This document shows positions 58,901 to 64,000 of a stretch of DNA of 64,000 nucleotides, piece by piece (position 1 is the first letter of the stretch; each line of letters begins with the position of its first letter). Location of the stretch: NCBI RefSeq assembly GCF_949987535.1, contig NC_080078.1:53222207-53286206 (forward strand). The letters are read 5' to 3'. A model generated the notes under the pieces. It did not search any database. It was given only the letters and a program-made list of their open reading frames with translations, and was not told where the DNA came from. Position numbers and translations under genes: made by a program. This DNA comes from Balaenoptera acutorostrata. Lineage: Eukaryota > Chordata > Mammalia > Artiodactyla > Balaenopteridae.

Positions 58901-59266
58901 AATGCGACAGTTTTATTTTTAAATAAATTTATTTATTTTATTTTATTTACTTATTTTTGGCTGCTTTGGGTCTTCCTTGCTGTGCGCAGGCTTTCTCTAG
59001 TTGCGGCGAGCGAGGGCTACTCTTCGTTGCGGTGTGTGGGCTTCTCACTGCGGTGGCTTCTCTTGTTGTGGAGTACAGGCTCCAGGCACGCGGGCTTCAG
59101 TAGCTGTGGCACGCGGGCTCAGTAGCTGTGGCTCATGGACTTACTTGCTGCGTTGCATGTGGGATCGTCCCAGACCAGGGCTCGAACCCATGTCCCCTGC
59201 CTTGGCAGGCAGATTCTTAACCATTGCGTCACCAGGGAAGCCCCCAGCAATGCAGCAATTTTATTT
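58901..59266 (-). mobile_element. CHR-type SINE, antisense, imperfect target-site duplication
   Basis: Body about 58920-59248 in antisense, from a T-rich tail to 'gcgtcaccagggaagccccc'. The B-box is intact in sense (GGTTCGAGCCC). The flanks AATGCGACAGTTTTATTT (58901-) and AATGCAGCAATTTTATTT (59249-) are a diverged duplication. A 92-codon plus-strand frame over it is spurious. Confidence 0.93.
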
Positions 59267-59479
59267 CTTATTGTTCTAAGAACTCACTCTAAATGATATG
59301 CAGTATGTCTGTTAGATATGTAGATGTCTTTTCTAAGAAGATCAGCCTTTTTTTTTTTTTTCTAATTATAGTGTGTTCCAGGCTCTTTGCTATGTTGACT
59401 GATAACACTTGACCAGAGAGTTCTTTTTCCATGGAGTCTCTGATGAGTTTACTGCTTCAGAATATATTTTGGGAAGGCT

Positions 59480-59557
59480 CAGATTTTGTATTCATCTAGG
59501 TTCTCCATAAAAACAAAACCAGTAGGAGATGCTAGATGATAGATAGATGATAGATAG

Positions 59558-59588
<31 letters not shown>

Positions 59589-60030
59589 GATATAGGGATG
59601 CACTATATGGAATTGGCTCAGGATTATGTTGGCTGAAAAGTCCAAGGTCTACAGTGGGCAATCTGGAGACCCAGGAAGGCTGAAGGTACAGCTCCAGTTT
59701 GAGTCCGAGGGACTGAGAACCAGGAGAGACCATGGTTTTGAGGTGAGTCTATGTCCAAAGGCAGGAGAAGACCAATGTCCCAGCTTGAAGACAGTCAGGA
59801 AAAAATGAGAATTTTCCCTGACTCAGCCTTTTATTCTATTTAGGCCCACCCACACTGGGGAGGGCAAACGGCTCTCTCAGTCTACCAATTCAAATGCTAA
59901 TCTCATCCAGAAACACCCTCACAGACACATCCAGAATAATGTGGGACCCAATATCTGGGCCCCCATGGTCCAGTTAAGTTAACATGTAAACTTAACCATC
60001 ACACATCTATTCCAATCTCCCTCAGGTTCT
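59480..60030. repeat. Old LTR-like repeat containing a (GATA)n tract
   Basis: 'tctaggttctccataaaaac', 'ggaattggctcaggattatg', 'gcaatctggagacccaggaa' and 'caaatgctaatctcatccag' follow the order of a common old repeat with an internal tetranucleotide tract. The closing 'aagttaacatgtaaacttaa' also fits. The family is not named. Confidence 0.55.
59537..59592. repeat. (GATA)n microsatellite
   Basis: About a dozen GATA units with interruptions (GATGATA, GATAAATA). Likely length-polymorphic. Confidence 0.97.
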
Positions 60031-60795
60031 AGTACCCCAGGTCTGATCCTAATCATCTCCGTACTCCATGGACATGAAAATCCACCTCTTGGGGCCACAG
60101 TTTGTTCATGTGTGAAATGAAAAGTTTGAAGAAGATAATCTATGAGATTCTGACTATGTGATTTCATATTCTTTCATAAAATTAAAAAAAAATGCAGCCA
60201 AAATCACATTTGATTTTTCTTTGGTATATAACAATTTGACCTTGTTTTATATCTGGAGTTGTGTGTATTTGTGTGGAAGAGGGTCTGGAACTGTGGTGGC
60301 AGAGAAAGTAAGTTGCCACTCAATAACTGTAATTTTAATCCAAGCAAAAGACTGTATTCCCAAACCACTCTTAAAAACTATGGGAGACCCCAAAATATAA
60401 GTAGGAACGGTTGGGTTGGACTTCTGGGAAAACTCCTTTAGAGAGATGTAAACAGATAGAATGGACCTTACTTTCTTTCTCCCTCTTCCTCCTGCTTCTT
60501 GCCTGGAACAGAGATGTAATATCTGGATCTCCAGCAGTCATTTTGAACCACAAAGTCATCTCGAGAGTGGAAAACATACACTAAGGATGGCAGGGCAGAA
60601 AAATAGAAAGAACCTAGGTTTCCTCTGACACCATAGAGCCTTCATACTAGCTCTGCACATCCACCTCTGAACTTCTTTTATATGTTGGAAAAATGAACTT
60701 CTACCTTGTTTAAGTAACTGTTATTTTGAAAGTCTTTAATGGGAGCTGAATTCACTGAACTGGTACCAGAGAGAGCCTACCTTCTGATTTTCTCA
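60031..60795. other. Unrecognised DNA
   Basis: No gene or repeat family recognised with confidence. Confidence 0.35.
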
Positions 60796-60797
60796 GA

Positions 60798-60982
60798 ACA
60801 ACATTTCTCAAACTTCAGCATGTATCAGAGGGATTGTTAAAACATGGATTACTGGGTGCATCCCTAGAGATTCTGATTAAGTACATCTGGGGTGGAATCA
60901 GATAATTTATACTTCTAATGAGCTCCCAGGTGTTGCTGGAGGTGATGGGCTAGGGACCACACTTTGAGAACCACTGTCTCAG
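60798..60982 (+). mobile_element. MER5A-like hAT-Charlie element
   Basis: 'aacatttctcaaacttcagc', 'ttgttaaaacatggattact', 'ctagagattctgattaagta', 'gagctcccaggtgttgctgg' and the closing 'ctttgagaaccactg' give near full MER5A order with a recognisable right terminus. Confidence 0.85.
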
Positions 60983-61775
60983 GATATCTCCAATTCATTT
61001 GAACAGGAAGAAAGAAACCTCTGCCTCTTGGCAAAATGGTGTTACAACCTAGATTATAGGGTGTCAGCAAAATGCTGCCTTACAAAACACATTTAAATTT
61101 TACTTCCAAACTCCTGATGAATGGCATCCTGGGAAGTTTTCATTTAAATGAGCAGGAGAAGATGGGTAATGAGTTCTTTCTCTGAGATCAAAATGCTGAG
61201 AAGCCAGAGTTGACATTATTTAAGCTTTAAGTTCGTGGCAGAGAAATGGCTCCATGGAAGGTTGTGTGTTGTCATTTTCAATGAGTGGCATTGCTGTTTT
61301 CGGTTACCCTAAACAAATGTCCATCAATGTTTATAATAGTCTCAAATGTTCTCTTTATTGATATCAAGATCCAGAGGGACATGTTTTTTTCCGGAAGAAA
61401 GCTGAAGAAGATAAACAATCAAGCAAATTTAACCCAGTGTTTTGGAAAGTCACCTCAGGAAGTCCTCCAGCCTGAGGAAATGTCATTTTCCCAAGTCTCC
61501 TCAGGGCAGCCTGTGTCCCTGTGAATCGTTTCCCAGGCTTAGCATCACATCAGCATCAGTCACAAGCACCTTCCACAGGGAAGTCCTGGGCTTCAAGATC
61601 ATGGGTTTGTGTCCAGGTTTTTAAGGAGAAAGGGAAGTGTGAGCACAGGTGGATTCAGATCTCAGGAACCCCCATCCCTGCAGCCCACGTGCCCCTTCAT
61701 CCCCTCTTCAGACCTTTCCCAGGAGCACAGCCCCTTCACCCCCAGACAGAACTAATCCCGCCAGGTCTGAGCCCT
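60983..61775. other. Unrecognised DNA
   Basis: No gene or confident repeat family. Confidence 0.35.
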
Positions 61776-61862
61776 GTGTACTTATCTATTCGCTTCCACT
61801 TTTTCTCTCTGGCCGCTTGGCACAGACCAGGTGCTCAATAAAAGTTTGTGAAACAAACAGGC
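61776..61862 (+). mobile_element. L2 3' tail
   Basis: 'gcacagaccaggtgctcaat' followed by 'aaaagtttgtgaa' is the terminal phrase of L2/MIR-type elements. Short. Confidence 0.5.
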
Positions 61863-61927
61863 GGCAAATGTGTAAAGTGTGTGACTCAGCTGTGACAGCT
61901 CGGGGTAAACAATTGGTGACACTTTTA

Positions 61928-61977
61928 TTTCTGTCTTTCCTTCCTCCATCCCTCCCTCCTTCTTCCTTCCTTCATGG
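61928..61977. repeat. Polypyrimidine tract
   Basis: About 50 bases of almost pure C and T (TTCCTTCC/CCCTCC units) on the plus strand. Confidence 0.85.
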
Positions 61978-61989
61978 GGTTCCATTGGA

Positions 61990-62275
61990 GCGCCAAGTCA
62001 ATACTCTACTGAGACATAATGTACGTACAGTGAAATGGACAAGCCTTCACATACAGTTTGATGGAGGCATAACCTTCGCCTGGGTCAAGAGAAGAACATC
62101 TCTATCACCCCAGAAAATCTCCTCATCCCCTCTTCAGTCACTTGCCCCCTCCTCCCTGCCAGAGGAAACTGCTGTTCTGATCTTTATCACCATAGATTTC
62201 CCTGTTTTTGAACTTCGTATAAATGTCTGGCTTCTTTCCTTCAACACAGTGTTTTCGAGACACAGACGGCACCTT
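61990..62275 (-). mobile_element. Old LINE-1 fragment, antisense
   Basis: 'gagacataatgtacgtacag', 'ttcagtcacttgccccctcc' and 'taaatgtctggcttctttcc' follow the antisense order of an old L1 3' region. The 210-codon open frame at 61649-62281 runs through this, which argues against it being a gene. Confidence 0.6.
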
Positions 62276-63395
62276 TCTTAATTTTCTTAAAAATCAAATC
62301 ACCTGACTCTGAGCCCCTGTGACATTAGGTTGCTGGACATTCCTCTGAATTAGTATGAGGGCCTTCACCCCCACCTCAGCTACAAGGTCACGGCAAACCT
62401 GGAGTAGGGAGGAGGGGAGGTCTCAGGCACAGAAGCATTTGGTGAGGCTCCTCCCTTCCTCGGTCCATGATGGTTGGCCAATTGTCTGAGCCTATGCAGA
62501 GCTTTGAAACCACTGGGCTTCCAGGAAACATGGGACCTCTATGAGGCCCAGGGCCTCAGTGCCAGAAGGATGTCCCAGGCGTCCTTGCAGCAGCCCCTGG
62601 AGGTTCTTCCCCTTCTCAAGGCTCCGTCTTGGATCCTCAGAACTGGGGGCCGCCAGCCCTGCCTTTGTTGCCCAGTCTCGGGGAATCTCTCCCTTCTTCC
62701 TCTCCTTCCCCTTTTCCCAGACCCAGGAATCTGCCTGCACAACCTCATCCCTTCCTTTTACAAAAGCCAGGAATAAGATTGTTTTCTTCCAGCAACTTCT
62801 CTGTACCCTGGCCTGGGTTGGAGACATACAGGCCCTGTCTGATGGGTTCTCCTGAGACTGGTACTCCCAGGCTCCACTCAGCTACTCTCTGACCTCTCAG
62901 CAAAATCTCCAATCTACAATAAGTTGCTCACTTTGGTGAATTATTAAAGTCACTCCTTGCAATCTATTTTAATTCCAGCTTCTTCATAGTCACTTGGCAA
63001 GAAAAGAAAAAATAAATAACCCAACACAAAACCCCTCTTAAAGCTAAATACCTGCACAGTCCACACCAGCCCCAAAACCACAGAATGTTTGTGAAGGAAA
63101 CATACAACCATGCTGACTGGTCTTACTTCAAATTTAAGCCACTTATATCAAATGGGCCTGGAATCCTTTAATACTTCCCAAGAATATTCAATGTCCTGGT
63201 TTCTCAAGTGACTCCTCCACACCTTCTCATCTCTTCTCTAACTTCCTACTCAGTCCCTTCTCCATCCCCAACACACATAGAGCTCCACCCCCTCAGCTGA
63301 TGACCTGCTTCAGATTCCTGTGAGAAATCAGAGTGTTGGCAAGACTATCCTCCCTCCAAAGTTTCCGGGGGAGAATCCTTCCTTACCCCTTTCAG
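62276..63395. other. Unrecognised, GC-richer DNA
   Basis: Overlapping open frames of 69-111 codons on both strands at 62474-62892 have proline/serine-rich, low-information translations and no motif. No CpG-island-like density is seen. Confidence 0.35.
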
Positions 63396-63399
63396 CTTA

Positions 63400-63650
63400 T
63401 GGTAGCCCCAGGTGTTTAGTGGCTTGTGGCAGCATCACCCCAAACTCTGCCTCTTGTGTGTCTCCGTCTCTTCCCCTTTTCTTATAAGGACAACAGCCAT
63501 ACTGAATTAGAGACTCACCTGACACCAATATGATCTCATCTTAACTAAGTATTACATCTGCAAAACCCTATTTCCATATAAGTTCATATTCACAGGAATC
63601 AAGAGTTGATTTGAATATATCTTTTGGGGGACATGATTCAACCCAAAGCA
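63400..63650 (-). mobile_element. ERVL-MaLR-type LTR fragment, antisense
   Basis: 'ttataaggacaacagccata', 'atatgatctcatcttaacta', 'ttacatctgcaaaaccctat' and 'ttttgggggacatgattcaa' are in the antisense order of MLT/MST-type LTRs. Solitary and old; no viral gene is present. Confidence 0.7.
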
Positions 63651-64000
63651 CCACCTCTCTCCCTCCACCTGTTGTGAAATGTCTCTATTCCCCTTCGTGG
63701 ACAATGCTTCATTGTGTCCCCTCCTTGAATGCAGCCTCCTCACCTAGTCCACACTTGCCCCCAGTTCTGTGGAGATTGCTCTTGTTAAGGTCACCAATGA
63801 CCTTGGTATCCATAGCTCTTGCTGTGTGATAGAAGACACTAAATCCACATCTCGTTAATGAATGAATGAATTATTCTTTCACAGAGAACAAAAGAAAAAA
63901 ATGATATTTAAAAAAGAATTACCCTGGCACAAATAGTTGTAATACCACAGTCCAAATGAAAGATTCTTAACTGGAGTACAGTACACAAATCACACAATAG
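63651..64000. other. Unrecognised right edge
   Basis: No repeat family or gene recognised; the window ends here. Confidence 0.35.

Noticed and set aside
61649..62281. 210-codon plus-strand open frame, the longest in the window
   Set aside because: It runs from unrecognised proline-rich sequence through an L2-like tail and a polypyrimidine tract into an antisense old L1. No domain or splice support.
1..64000. Bacterial or phage features (operons, CRISPR, terminators, ribosome-binding sites)
   Set aside because: Coding density, repeat content and splice-like signals are those of mammalian nuclear DNA.

Overview
This window reads as nuclear DNA from a mammal, most likely a cetacean. It is AT-rich, has no dense coding, and is full of interspersed repeats. 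The lineage marker is a set of five tRNA-derived SINEs (two named boxes of a Pol III promoter, a body of about 300-350 bp, a tail of AAATAA units) that match the CHR family of whales, hippos and ruminants. I see no Alu (primate), B1/B2 (rodent), PRE1 (pig) or Bov-tA/BovB (ruminant) copies. The species assignment is inference from family knowledge; no search was run.

Layout: 1-9 kb holds a minus-strand L1 fragment, a large old repeat, two MER5A-like copies and a striking small hairpin near 8.2 kb. 9-18 kb holds L2, MIR copies, one CHR SINE with a clean 15-bp target-site duplication, and plus-strand L1 3' pieces. 18-20.6 kb is mostly unrecognised. 21-31.5 kb holds three minus-strand L1 3' ends (about 21.2, 28.3 and 30.5 kb), a 635-bp hAT-like DNA transposon with an 8-bp target-site duplication, and a second CHR SINE. 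33-34.7 kb is an old L1-like block with a CHR SINE inside it. 35.9-36.5 kb is another old L1 piece. 37.0-37.4 kb holds the only stretch I would nominate as a possible exon of a protein-coding gene. 38.9-46 kb has two MER20 copies and several MER5A and MIR copies. 50-64 kb has MaLR-like LTR pieces, two minus-strand CHR SINEs, L1 3' ends in both orientations (one explained by twin priming), a GATA microsatellite and an antisense MaLR-like LTR near the right edge.

No complete protein-coding gene, rRNA, tRNA gene, CRISPR array, operon or microbial system is visible. Most open frames over 100 codons lie in, or run into, recognisable repeats. The window is therefore best described as intergenic or deep-intronic sequence. 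The most useful leads are the possible exon at 37042-37369, the paired hairpins at 8184-8264, the hAT-like element with its internal palindrome at 22496-23130, and the twin-primed L1 at 56296-56613. I did not find an undescribed biological system that I could defend.
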